Origin: Datnioides undecimradiatus
Lineage: Eukaryota; Chordata; Actinopteri; Lobotiformes; Datnioididae
Direction: 5' to 3'
Length of the DNA: 64,000 nt
Assembly (NCBI GenBank): GCA_008933995.1
Contig: WARS01000026.1
Span: 9,360,768-9,424,767 of the forward strand
Positions within the stretch are counted from its first letter, which is position 1, and every line of letters starts with the position of its first letter. The notes under the pieces were generated by a model that did not search any database, had not been told where the DNA came from, and saw only the letters and a program-made list of their open reading frames with translations. Positions 41,901 through 55,900 of the stretch are shown here, in pieces. The translations under genes and the position numbers were made by a program.

Positions 41901-43516
41901 GGAGTTGAAGGCGTGAATTAATGTGGACGCTTTAGTGCACAGGAGGATAAATAACCTGGAGAAGTAATGAAATATGTTTTAAATCCCTCAGGTCTAGTAT
42001 TCCCTTCTTTCTACACACACACAGTCTGAAGAAACTGGCATTGTAACCTAAATACGTCTCTCATCCTGCCACAGGAAGAGCTTCTCCATAAAGGGATCTC
42101 CAGCGTCTCATTAGAGGAGAACATTATCCTCTCCGAGAACATGCCATCCAATAAAGTGGCTCCAATATTAGCATGCAGATTCAAGTCGGTGTCTGGATAT
42201 ATGCTGATACTGTTTCTGAAGCATGTAAACCTCAGCCTGCACACATGTTTTGGATGAGGGCCTCAGACTGGATTTGGCTGCTCTGATTGTTGTTTGGTAA
42301 ATATTTGCCCGCATGCCGTGCTGGACTGCACAATCTGGCAAAGGGAGAGAAAGCTAGAAGGAAAGAGAAAGGAAAAAGATCAGAGGATGAGTGTTTGGCA
42401 CATTTAGTATTCAACCAGAACACAGTACTAGATCTAGGAAATGAAACAATACATGTCTGTGTCTGATCTAAAATTTCTTCCACTGAAATCAGACAGATTC
42501 TCACAGATCCCACGGCAGCCTGGGAGAGCTTCACTGTTATTGCTTTAGTTTGCAAACAGATTTCTGACTCATTTTGCTTAGCAACAAATGAAATTCAAGT
42601 AACCAGAAACTGGATTGTGGTTTAAAAGAGTCCCAGGATTCAAGCCTTTTATATATATTTTTTTTTAATTTATTTATTTATTGTTCTTCCAGGCTTTGCA
42701 GAGCTGCAGACGGACATGACAGACCTGACCAAGGAGTTGAATCGCAGCCAGGGTATCCCCTTTTTGGAGTACAAACAGTTTGTCACCCGCACCTTCTTCC
42801 CCAAGGTGAGAAAAACTATTAGTCCCCACTATCTGATTTCGACTGGCACACTGACAATACCATTTTTCTCAATGGGGTTTAAGTATTTTTTTCCCCTCTA
42901 CGTGTCCCATTTCGCATTTCCCACTGCTTGTAATATGCAGGATAAAAATTCACCTTGGAACTTTTAAACACACGGTAGACGTAGAGCGAAGTGTAGCTCA
43001 GTTTGGCACCCTGCAGGAGAGTTAATATGTTCTCCATAGGTAAGCATTTTTTGATGTGTGATCCAGCCTGAAGGTAGACTGTGGGTCTATCTGTTGGTGG
43101 GTGTTTTTCCACCCATACAGACAGACACAACTCAGCAGGCTTTGTCTCCCAACCACAGGCATGGACTTTCAAGGAGACAGAACAATTGCGGGCACTGAGA
43201 CGAGGAAACTTTCCCCCTGATTTCTCAAAACACACTCCTCGTTCAGCTCACACACCCACACTGTTTTGCAAGTACACATGCTCTTGCGCAACAGCAGCCG
43301 CGCTCGGTTTGTTGCAGTGGACGGCGAACAGTGTTTTCTGTCGTGAAGGAAGTGAGCAGGGAAAGTGTTGAAAAGCTGCATGGAGGGAAACATAAATCCG
43401 AGTGTTGCTGCTTCGTATTGTCTCTTCATGGTTTTCCACTAAGACAGCAAAGACTCTGCTCACGACCCTCTCTGCTCTTGTTTTTCCACAAGAGCTTCTG
43501 GTTCTCTTAGATTACT

Positions 43517-43557
<41 letters not shown>

Positions 43558-44453
43558 ACACACACACACACACACACATGCATGCACACAACAGTGTTAG
43601 AGGCAGACTTAGACACAGTTAGTATACAAGCCAAATGTAGCTGCCCTGAAATGACAGACTGTGTTGAAAGGCTGCCTCTTGGCTGTGGGTCAGTTTGTCT
43701 CAAAAGCCATTAAAGCTCATGACGTTTTGTGTCACGGTGTCATGTTTCCTTTTCATGGTTCGGTCAGGGTCTATTCAGGGCTTCATACAGAAATTCTGCC
43801 CTTTGGTTCCAGACTGTGAATTTACCGCCAAAGTCTCAAGGCCAGCTCTTTTTTGTTTTCCCCCATCCATCCATCTTCCTGTGTTTACAACAAATGCCGG
43901 CTTTGTGTGACAGTCTTCTGCACGTTTATGTGTGTTTCAGACTTGTTCTGATTACGAGAAGAGCCTGGTCCAGCCGGCCTACGAGAATGACGGTCTGGGC
44001 CCTCGAGCGCTGCCTGAGACCCACCCTTTGCTGCAGGACTGGCAGGTGAGGGGTTAAGCCATTCAGATGTGAGGTCAGGTTGTGCTTTGCTCTGCCACAC
44101 TACTTTGATTTGGGTCCTTTTTCATTCCCCTGATTCTCAACTGGGTCACACTGAAGCTTATTAAGGTTACACAGTGGGGTTGTTGTTGATGAGGGGTAAA
44201 GAAAAGCGTATTGTGCATTTTTGCCTTTGTCGGCTCATTACAGTGTGTGCATGGAGTGCGTCAGTGTAACTCACACACAGATATGAATACTAATGCACGT
44301 CACTCAGTGGTTCCTAGTAAGTGAGACGCAAAAAAATTTCAGCTTGTCAAAAAACACACTGCCCACCAAGTTGATGGCAGGTTGTTGACACACTTCCCAC
44401 TGGCTCTTGGACAATAACAGTATGCTTTTCATTGAAATCCATCCCTAGCTGTG

Positions 44454-44500
<47 letters not shown>

Positions 44501-47500
44501 GGAGGGGCAGACGGGAGTGAGAGTAATAAAGAGAGAGAGTGGCAGAGGGAGTGTACACTTTCACACACCTGCTTGTGAACACGTGCAGAAAGTGAAAGCA
44601 TGTGCGTGCGTGTGCGTGCACGTCAGGAGGAGTGAAAGTAACGATTGCGGCGCGAGTTTTGGGTCGGCAGCCGGGGGAGCCTGTCTAACCGTGATGAAGT
44701 GCCTTGGATCCACATCGTCTTCCCAGGAAGTGTTTTCCAGGTCACAGCAAATAAATCTCACAGGCGGGCATTTATCTTAATGGACACCCCTGTTCTCCTT
44801 CTGTCAGGCTGCAAACCACACCATATGGCTGCAGTCCAGAGGGAAGACTTCATCACACTCCTGCTTAGTCGCACCCATAGATAGACCATACTCATTAAGT
44901 CGACTCGGCACATTTAGAGACAATCACACACAGTCAGGGACCGGAGCAGGAGATACAGATACTGTAGAGTGAGAACCAGAGAGGGAAGCGCCTGAAGAAA
45001 CAGTAGGAAGAGCTTTGATAGAAAGATGAAGCGTTCACTCGATGGGTCACTGGAGACAAAAGGTGGTGAAATAGATTAGGGGGGCGCAGCAGGTGCGTAA
45101 TGCACTTTAGGAGAATTCATGCGGAGAAATAACTGTCTCACCTCCCCCTTCCTGTCTCCAGGCCACCAACACAACAAGGCCTAACATAGAGGAGGGCATC
45201 ACACTGTTCTCCACTCTTCTCAACAACAAGCACTTCCTGATCACGTTTGTCCACGCCCTGGAACAGCAGAAGGACTTCGCTGTACGAGACAGGTAAACAC
45301 ATCACCTGGTAAATGATTAGCACTTTCACAAGAAACAGAAAAGGATTTATGCAGATTAATTTAAGACCATTAAACTGTGGGATTTATAGAATTAGTTGCA
45401 CTATACCCCGAGAAACTGTAATAATAAAACAAGTAAATGTTTTGTAGTCTTGAAGGAGTAGCAGCAGTGTTGCATTGGATTGCATCATGTTGTGAGGTGT
45501 TTCTCAAGCAGCTATAATAATTAATTGTTTTATTTACAAGGGTTCAAAGGACTTAATGTACATGAAAGGGGTCTCTTGTAGTAACAAACCCACAGAGAAA
45601 CATCACCTGACTCTGCACCTTGTGGTTACTGTGCGTTTTAGCATCTTTAAGCTCATTGTTTTGGTTTTTATGGCCCACGTTATGTTTTGGTTGCCTGTCA
45701 CTGCTGTCATTAACCTTGTCTCTAGCCTCTGGAAACTCTTTAATAAGGCACTACACACATACACACAGTGCACAGCGCATTCTCTATCTCACATTTTCAC
45801 TTATAATCAGCAACACTACTCTTTGTGCCTCTATAAGTAAACCTCAGTCAGTTACCTGGATCATTAGTCACCTTTTGCACAATATTTCTTATCCGATATG
45901 AATCTGTTCAGCACTGCACAAGGACAGCATGCCCTGGATATTGTGTAGGGATCAGTATATCATTTTGTAGATGGAACAAAGAGATGAATGTGTTTAGACA
46001 TTAGCTTTGTGATACGATGAAGTTTTCATGTGCAGTTTTTAAAATCAATCTCCTTGTTAAATTTTGACACAAATTAGTCTGTGATAAATAATTATAGTCA
46101 AAATAATCAGTACTCTATTCTTCAAACAGCCAAAGTAAATGTCTCAGCACAGTGAAGTGTTTTGCAGGACAGTAGTACTTATCGTGTGGCTGTTGTATTG
46201 CATTGCAGTGCATTGTATACAGAGGGCAACTCTGTTTTTCCGGTGGTGACCAGCGCTGCTTCTCTATTTCTCAAGTCAACTTCATTGTCATGTGTATCAG
46301 ATGTACAATGAAATTCTTGTTCTCTCGCTTTCGCTCCTTTGACCTAAACAACACACACAACAGACCTACATAGAGGATTTGCACAATGAGTTCATACAGC
46401 TCTTTAGGCAAAGTTGTTTAGTTAGGTTGTCTGTGTCTGCCACATGCAGCACAAAACTATCTTTGGTGTTCAGAAAAGCGGTTGCTCCAGCTTTGTAAAT
46501 TCATGGTCGCTTATCGGCGTAGCTGTTTTGATGTCCTAAAATTCGCCAGTCATTGTGGAGATTCAGGGAGAAATTCCAGAGGCCAGGCCACAACCCTGTC
46601 CAGGCTCAGTGTCAGCACTTACTGACTGATGCAGCCCCTTTCCCCTGGATTAAAGGGGCTTTGTTAGGGAAATCCCGTGCACCTCTGGACTTACTCACCC
46701 AGACACTCCCTGCATTAGATCAGGCCTTTATTTGGCTCTGCAGTCACAGGTGCTGTGGGGAGTACGAAGCCTTGTTGTTGTTTCTGTAATGTATTTATTT
46801 TTAAATCACTGGCCACACACTGACACGGCATGTTTGCAGAAGCATGTTTTTGCTCATCTGTCTCCTCTGCTAATCTGTTTTCCCACCCTTCAGATGCAGC
46901 CTGGCGTCCCTGCTCACCATCGCCCTTCATGGCAAGCTAGAGTACTACACCAGTATCATGAAAGATCTGCTGGTGGACCTGATTGATGCCTCGGCCTCCA
47001 AGAACCCCAAACTGATGCTGCGCCGAACCGAGTCTGTTGTGGAGAAAATGCTGACCAACTGGATGTCCATCTGCATGTACAGCTACCTCAAGGTGAGGGT
47101 TGAAAAGAGGAAGGTTCGACAAAGTTATGCGAGGAAGCTTAAAAAGGAATGACCAGAGCTCAGATTTGTGACTCCTCCTCTCTGCCACATTCCTCAGGAA
47201 ACAGTGGGTGAGCCTTTCTTCTTGCTGCTGTGTGCAATCAAGCAGCAGATCAACAAGGGCTCCATAGATGCCATCACAGGGAAGGCCCGCTACACCCTCA
47301 ATGAGGAGTGGCTGCTCCGCGAGAATGTCGAAGCCAGGCCACAGGTCCATACCTCTCACGCTCTTTGTTCATCTTTAATAGTCTCAGATTTGCTTTTTAG
47401 ATTGTTGTCAAATGAGGTTGACTGCATGAAGGTTTCGGTAATGCTGAAATTCAAAGCTTGCATATTTTTGTAAAGTATAAAAAGTTTTTTTTACAACTTT

Positions 47501-48164
47501 TTTTTTTTTGGGGGGGGGCAGAATATCAACGTGTCCTTCCAGGGTTGTGGCATGGACTCTCTCACTGTCAGGGTCATGCATACAGACACAATCTGCCAGG
47601 TGAAGGAAAAAATCCTAGAGGCCTTTTATAAAAACCTGCCATTCTCCCAGTGGCCCCGAGCAGAGGATGTAGACCTGGGTAAGAGCACATTTTCTCTGAT
47701 TATTTTCATCCTTTCCCCTTCCCAACCCTCCGAGATATAGTAATCTCCTTTGCAAAAGGTCAGTTCCTCTCATGAAGCTCAACTAACCTGAGGCAGCAAT
47801 ATAATAAATGACAGAATGCATCGAGGAGAGTGTACAGTGATAATCACAAAGAGTTATTGCTTTCAAAAGCTGCGGAGCCTGCAGAGCTGATTTGATTAAT
47901 GGCCCGAGAATATTTGCGCAGGTCGTGACACGGAGAGAGCGCAGCTGCCCTGTGTCTCGCATATTCTTTTCCAAATTTAGGATGAAATTGTCTAATATTG
48001 TTGTGCTCCCTTCACCTGTCTCCGTTCTCTCCTCTTTTCTCTCCCACTTTTTTGTCCTCCAGAGTGGTTTGACTCTGGCAGCAATAGTAAGCTTCTGCAG
48101 GACCTGGATAACTCCTCAGTGATGGAGGATGGCAGGAAGAAACTCAACACAGTCTTCCATTACC

Positions 48165-48213
<49 letters not shown>

Positions 48214-51200
48214 TGACAGAGAGTGTGAGTGGGACCACTGTGGTGGGTGTTGTCATTGGTGTACCTGTGTATCCCTGATATTGTAACAGCAACAGCGGGG
48301 GTGTTGAAGGTGAGAACTCCTTATAAATGGTGTCACTGGCTGTCCATGGGTGGGAGGCTGGTCTCTGTTTCTGTGTGGCTGTACACAGTTAGTTAGTTAG
48401 CCGTCGGCTGCTGTATGATGTTTCTCCTTCTGCACTGGTCATTTACTGTAGCATAGCTGGAGCAGAGCTGCTGCTTTTATACAGATTCTGCTTTAAGACA
48501 TTCAGCATATGGGCTGATGGTGTAATTATTAGTGGTCGTGATTAATTAAAGCAATTACTGAACAATTTAAAATAAAGAATATTGTCAGTGAATAGGGATG
48601 TTTAACAACTGTTACTCAGTGCAGAATAATTTTACATTGTTAATTAGCAGTTACTATGAATACTTTTGTGATGTAATCACTGATCACAATATTTTAAAAC
48701 TTTATTTAAAGACATTTCACCTTCATCAGCCATTACCATTACATCATAACTGTATTAAAGATAATCTTTTTCATGGTCTATTCATCAGTCCAGTTCCTCT
48801 TGAGGTTTTTTACTCATTCTATAACCAGTACTGTCACTACTATTAATTAATAATAATATGCATACATGCACACAGATTAAAATACAAATAATAATAATTC
48901 AAGTGCAACTTACAATTTACTTTAATTACACAATAATGCGGGAAATCAAGTAATTATGAGTTATATATGCAATAAACACATTGTGAAAATGAAATAATGC
49001 AACCTTTTATTTTCAAAACTTCATGAAGTTTCAAAGAACCATATATTTTTCTAAACAAACAAGAAACAAGTAAAATATCATGAGTGATATCTCATGAAGA
49101 ATGTCATTATGTTCATTTGTGCGTGAGTAAACAGTCGTTCAGTGACCCCCGACCTTTGACCCTCTACCTGTACTTGTTAAGTGCTCTGTTTAGTTTTTGC
49201 TGAGCCACAGGGACAGAGCTGTGAACGCAGCGAGCTGCAGCGTGTACTAACAGCCTGGGTTCACTGGCGAGGCTGTTCAATCCATTTCACTGCGGGTTGA
49301 CTTTAATGAGCCCAGCCAGGCTCCTGCAGACTCGCCACTCTAGATCCACGCAAGACTGACACACACGCACACACAACAACATATGCACCACTCAACACCA
49401 CACTCCCCTCGAGGGCCTGCTTAATGACGCTGCTCTGGTGCACCCCAACTCACCTCTGACCCTGTGCCCCCTATCCTCTCTCGTCTTCCCTCCCTCCCTC
49501 CCTCCTTCTTCTTCTCTCCCTTCACAGATCCCAGACGGGGCATCACTGGCTATGAGCTTGAAAGACAAGAAAGAGAACACCCTGGGGAGAGGTACGTCAC
49601 CTTCAAACACACCCATTTCCCTTTGCTTTGTCACACACACTCACCAGCACTTGGGTAAATACACGCACTCATTTGATCACAGGAAACAGCAAATGCATGG
49701 TTGGTCACAAGAACACGATACGCTCATGTAAACACGCATGAAACCACACACCCCCATCCCCAAAAGACGCAGCGTACATCTAAACACACTCGCACCTAAT
49801 AAATCAAAACACATACGCCCCACTAGCGCTTCATTCAGAGCACTTTTTCTCTATTATAGATCTATTCCATTAGCAAATGTCAGCTTGGTGAGAAAAAAAT
49901 GCGACATGAGTTGGCCCATTGTCCGGCCACAACCCCGAATATAATGACCACTCTGCCTGTTGACAGATGAGTTTACATGCGGCCTTTAATGGGCTTGTCC
50001 GCTCGCTGTCTTGGGTCTACCTTACATAATCAGTACCAGACCAGAGCTCAGTTCTGCTCGGCCTCTGTCCATCAAAACCTCTCCTCTCATTCATACTGGG
50101 CCAAAAATAGGCTTATGTGAACCAAACCTGGCTCTGGCTTCAAAGCGTCAAGGGGGTGTTATGAGCCTGTAGTGCTCCCTGGCTAATATAAAACACTGTC
50201 CTGTCTGCCTGTGATCAGTGTTGAGGGTCTGGACTGAAGCCCGCCAGGCAGGAGCATCTCTGGCAGAGCTGGCTGTAATGAGAACACACTTACTAAGCTG
50301 GTGTGTGTGAGTTTGTGTGTGTGTGTCTGTGTGTCGGCACAAATGCCTCTCTTTGTTTTTGCTGGTGTGTGTGTATACAATGATTTATGTATTTGATCGT
50401 TTTTGCGTCTGCTTTGAGTTTGTGTTTGGACATGCGTCGACACGTATCTTGGTCTCCATACATGTTTTAGACTTGGGTGTGTTTGTGTTTAGATCTGCTA
50501 TATATAAACCGGCATGGTTTAATGCTCTTTCCCAGTGCTGGTCGAGCATTACCATCTCATTACACCGGCTCCAGAACCAATCACAGACTCCGTGTGTCTG
50601 TCTCCCCTAATCTCTCTCTTTTCTCTCTCCTTTCACTCGTAATCTTTCTCTTTCATTCTCTCAGACAGCTCCCCTCCCCTACCTGCCCACAGTCCACCTT
50701 AATCACTTTCTCCTCTCGCATGTACTCTATCTCCCTCGCCCTGCTGTCAATCTCCCTCTTATTTTTTCTCCCTCCTATCTGTCACACTCCTCTGTCCTCC
50801 CTCCTCCTGTCTCCTCTCATTCTCTCAGGTCTCCACCTTGCTGATTGCACATTGTTTCATATTGTTTCTTTTTTTTCTCCTTAGTTAAAGATCTGGATAC
50901 GGAGAAGTATGTACACTTGGTGAGTATCTCCTCGCAGGTAATCAGAATGTTTCTATAAGTGCGCTTTGAGTTTATTACCAGAGCTTTTCCTGTGTGTGCC
51001 ACTGTTAGTCAGCCCGGAGCAGGCCTGACGAAAGAGAAAAGGGGGGGTGAATGGAGGTGAAAAGGAAAGCTGCTGAGAGGACATGACAGCACTAATGCAG
51101 CTTAAGCTCTTTTATAAACGTCAGCCAAGATATGGGCCCTTTTGACTTTAGAATAATGAGTTCCTTGGAACACAATTTGCCGGGTGAATAGTTAGTTTTA

Positions 51201-52928
51201 CAGGACGGCTCTGTAGTCATTTTTTGACACAAGTAGGTGGATTCATACTGTTTCTTTCTTTCCCCTACCCCTATGTAGACCTGTATGAGCAAGTCAGAGA
51301 TGATCCTGTACACAGAAACCAGAGACAACCATGAGATTTCATGACATTTCCCAACTCCCATTGCTTCCTCAATTCTGTATATTATGAAGTGTTTCAAAAT
51401 ACCCCGATGGGGTTTCTGGATCATGTGTCCAGTGTAGTACTCAGAAAATTCCCCATCTGACAACTGAGACAGCAGAGACAGTAGAGCATTCATATAGCCA
51501 GTTATGAGGTGGGGGGGCTTATTACTTCAGCCTGTTGATCTTTGGCATCTGCTTTTTCCAGGTTTTACCTCACGATGAGCTAATGGAGACCAAGAAGTCA
51601 CACAGGCAAAGTCACCGCAAGAAGGTCCTGCCTGAAATCTACCTGACGCGCCTCCTGTCTACCAAGGTGAACACAAGAAACTGTTTGTCAACACTGCAAA
51701 GAGACTTAAGTTACAGCTTGATATCTGTGTCGTCTTTGTATTTCTTGTTTTATGGCCCATATTAGCCCCAGGAGCTGTCTAGAAACTCCCACAGCCCGTG
51801 CAACCACATCTCTGTGTACATATGAGCCGCCTTTTTCTTTTCCTCCACAGGGAACTCTTCAGAAGTTCTTGGATGACCTCTTTCAAGCCATCCTCAGCAT
51901 CCCTCCAGACCGCCCCCCTCTGGCTGTCAAATACTTCTTTGACTTCCTTGAGGAGCAGGCAGACAAACGGGGCATCACGGACCCAGACACTCTACACATC
52001 TGGAAAACCAACAGGTAGACGTCTGACCTCTGTGATTAAAATCCCCTTTGGCCGCCTCACTGTGCAAGTGCAAGGCTTTAAAAGCTGATATTTCCCTCTG
52101 CAGTTTACCTCTGCGTTTCTGGGTGAACATCCTGAAGAATCCTCAGTTTGTGTTTGACATTGACAAGACGGATCACATGGATGCCTGTTTGTCTGTCATC
52201 GCCCAGGCCTTTATAGATGCCTGCTCCATTTCTGACCTGCAGCTTGGCAAGGTGAGATCAATCGATCTATAGATCTGTCGATCTATCGATCTATCTAACT
52301 ATTTATCTATCCATCCGTTCATCCGTCTGCCTATGCTTGTCAATGTACCATAAAATTATGCTGAATAAGCTGGATTGCTGTGGTTGAGAGGACAACTTAA
52401 AAACATGATGACTCACAGTCAGGTTCTGCAGTCATGAGGAGCGTCGTTTTCGTATTATTTCTGGACGTTTGTCTGTGTTGGCCGTTAGTGATAATGATAT
52501 CATTGGTGAGTGTAGGCCACACTGAATTAAAGTAAATATCATGTCTGTTATGACTTCCGTCCCGTTCACCTTATCACATGTCTCTTCTTTCACACACATC
52601 TGATGAGGTGCACCCCTGATCTCTACCGGGTAACTGCTTAAATTAAGTAAAGGGTACAGATGTATAAATATGTTTGTATAGCCATCCATTTGTCTAACTA
52701 TGTGTATATCTAATAAACACACACTCATACACACATACATTACCTCCTGAGTCCCCTTGTGAACCCTTATCCCTTAGCCTTCAGACTGTCAGCTCCATCT
52801 ACCTCTGCTCATGTTATTTCAGCCGAGTCGACTGATCCAAGGTCATGAGCACCAGGGATCCTTTTTTTGTGCTGTGCGCGAGTGTGCGTGTGGATGTGTG
52901 TGTTCAGGCGCGTGCATGTCTGTCTGTC

Positions 52929-52978
<50 letters not shown>

Positions 52979-55900
52979 TGCATGTCAATGTCCACACTGC
53001 TCACAAATCCGTCTCATCCCTCAGACACCGTGACCCTGAGCACGCTCTGCTTCCTGTCTCCCTCTGACTGGCTTCCTCCCTGGAGGGAGCCGAGGACTCA
53101 TCAAATAATGCTCCTCTTTCTCTGAGAAACAGTCTGATTTATATACTTCAGTTCAGTGCCAAAGAGCCAGTGCAGCTATATTCTCATGTACACGCAGGCA
53201 GGTGAATACCTATTGTATGGATGCAAAGAGAGACATAAAACCTCCGCTGATGAGACTTTTTTTGCCCACTGTGTGTCAGCCTCCTCATTAGCATGTCGCA
53301 TCTGGTTGTGCACGTATTGTGGAGTCATCAGGTTCAAGGATATGGCCACATATCCCTCTGTAGGTCAAGGAGACTGGCATGACACACTTCTACATTTTCC
53401 TCGAGTGTTTACAGTGTTTGCGTGTGTGCATGAGTGTGTGTGATAGCCTCGGGACAGGGCAGCGAAGGGTACGGGGTCTGGATTAGCAGGAGCATAGCAG
53501 GGGTGAAAAAGAGGGGTAGGGAATGAAGCAATGTTTGCTGTTTCCACGGAAACCCTCTTATCTGGCGAGATGCAGACATGAAGGGCCACAGGGTCACAGG
53601 GGGGTTACTAGGCAGATGGACCAACAGCAGGAAGTGACCTTGTGGACAGGAAGAGAGAGGGTTCCCTATCCGAAGGAGCGACTGTGGCTGCCGCCTTTCC
53701 ACTCCGCCAGCACCTTTAAACACACAAACATGCACACACACACATGCAAACAAACACACGTATTAAGTGACACAAATAACTCGTGACACATAGAAATATT
53801 AAGGTGCGCTGTAAGCACATTCACTGATGCTGAAAGCGGAGGCTGGCCGCCTCTTTTTCCCTGTCCTACTTTCTCTCTGTCCCTTTCTCTCTCACACACG
53901 CACAGTTCACAAAGACCTACGCACACATGCACACAAACACACTCGCAACAGTAGTCACCACTAAAACCAGAGTATGCCCACAACCTCTTAGCCCCGCTAC
54001 TTTTCTTCCCGCTTGAATAAGCAGCAGAGCCTGAAGTGACTGTGGAGAGTGCGGCAGAGGTATGAAGGAGTATTGTTTAGACTGGAATGTTCCCGGCCCG
54101 CAGTTTTTGAGTGTCCTGTTGTGTGCAGAGGAAACTGTTCCCTCGCCCCATTGTCTCACTTTAGGTTACTTTAGATTAGGTCTTGGAAAAATAACATCAA
54201 GTCTAAGTGAACAGCTCCGTATTAGGATATCAACAAAGACAAAACAAAGTACAAACCTCATTTGTAAAGACTGGGGTTTAGTGGTAAATTATTAATTAAC
54301 CCTCTGAGGGGCGTTAAAGGTTCAAGTTATGCCATATATGGAGCCTGGCAGTGGTACAGGCTGCACACAAGTTATTTTATGGTCACATGCACCCTCCAGA
54401 CATGTCCGTGACAGCAACAATGTTGAGCTCTGCATCTGTGCTGCTACATTGCTTTCAGCCTCCTCCTGTTTTAGCATTTAGTTGTATATGAATTTTGAAC
54501 GTTTGAACGTCAAGCTGAAATACATATAGCTGCAATGTTAAGTGTTAAGGGTTGGGGTTCAGATCCTGACTGAAATGTGTGTTTGTTTGTCTTTTTTTTT
54601 TTTTTTTTTCAGGATTCCCCGACTAACAAGCTGTTATATGCCAAGGAGATCCCAGAGTATAAGAAGAGAGTGCAGTGCTACTACCAGCAGATACAGGAAA
54701 TGGCACCTCTCAGCGAGCAGGAGATGAACGCTCATCTGGCTGAGGAATCACGAGTGAGTAAAGTGCTCAGAAAGTCTCTGTGTTATTTTGTTGTCCTCAG
54801 TCAACACAGAAGTCTGCAATCATGCGCCTTAAGTTTAACTCTGAAACTGAATTGAATATAACGGTGTGTTGTCCAACCTGTAGAAATACCGAAATGAATT
54901 CAACACCAACCTGGCCTTGACAGAAATCTACAAATACGCCAAGAGATACAGAAACCAGGTAAGAGAAAAGACTCTAACGATTCTGATCTGAGATTCTGAT
55001 TAGATACATCACTCGTGTTTAAACTGGCCCACTTTTGCAGCCGTGACACCTCACTCAACCCCTTTTGCCGTTTTAAGTTTCACAGATGGGTATCAGACCG
55101 TGACGTATCAGCATGCAGGATCATGTGCATGTTGAGAGAAGTTGCAAACTGTAATCAGCCAAACAAGTGTGTTTCTCAATGGCCTCAAATATCTGCACTA
55201 AATGACAATTTCCCTTCTTTAATGTGTCCAATCATCCCTTCCAGCCCACATACACCTTTGACTTTAAGCAAACAGAGCGCTGTTTACCTTCTCTTTACCC
55301 ACCACCTCTATCGGTTTAATGATGTTGTTAAGTTGCTGCTTCATATCTCCTGCTTCTCTTTGAACTAGCCCCTTCAAGCCCTTGCTGTCCTCCCCCATGT
55401 TTCCTCACTGCTGTGACTATTCTCAGGAGAGGCTTAGTCAGTGGTGACTGTGCCTTAATGGAGCACCCTCATGATAATACCGTTTAGCTGCTTTCCTCTG
55501 TCATGCTACTGTACTGACGTGGGCCAGGGGCTTAGACTCTGATTCACAGAGCTCTGTGAATGGCCCCTGATTGCCTATTCTCTCGCCCCAGCTCGGTTCG
55601 CTCTGCCTGGTAGCACACTGCTGCTAAGAGCCCATAAATCCCACTGACACAGTGACAACTATTGGGCATGAATAACAGAGCAGATGTGGGTTTTGTAAAT
55701 ATGTGAAGAGCGAAGAGCTTTTGTGGTGTGGAGGCATGCATGCAGGCTGGAGAAGAGGCTGAAGCACTTCAGTTGTTCCTCCGCTGCTCTCCCTTTCTCT
55801 CCCGCTCAACTTTCTACGTCCAAGCAGGTGGCTGATTTCCTCCCTACCCCGAGATGGATAGATGCATGAATGCTCGACAGCCTCTGAAAGTCATCTTTGT

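Larger units (their letters stand above)
52252..54612 (+). other. plxnd1: plxnd1 intron between window exons 31 and 32
   Basis: This 2361-bp intron contains a tetranucleotide repeat at its start, a (GT)n microsatellite at 52934-52976 and CA-rich patches near 53720-53760 and 53890-53945. No gene was recognised. Confidence 0.75.
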
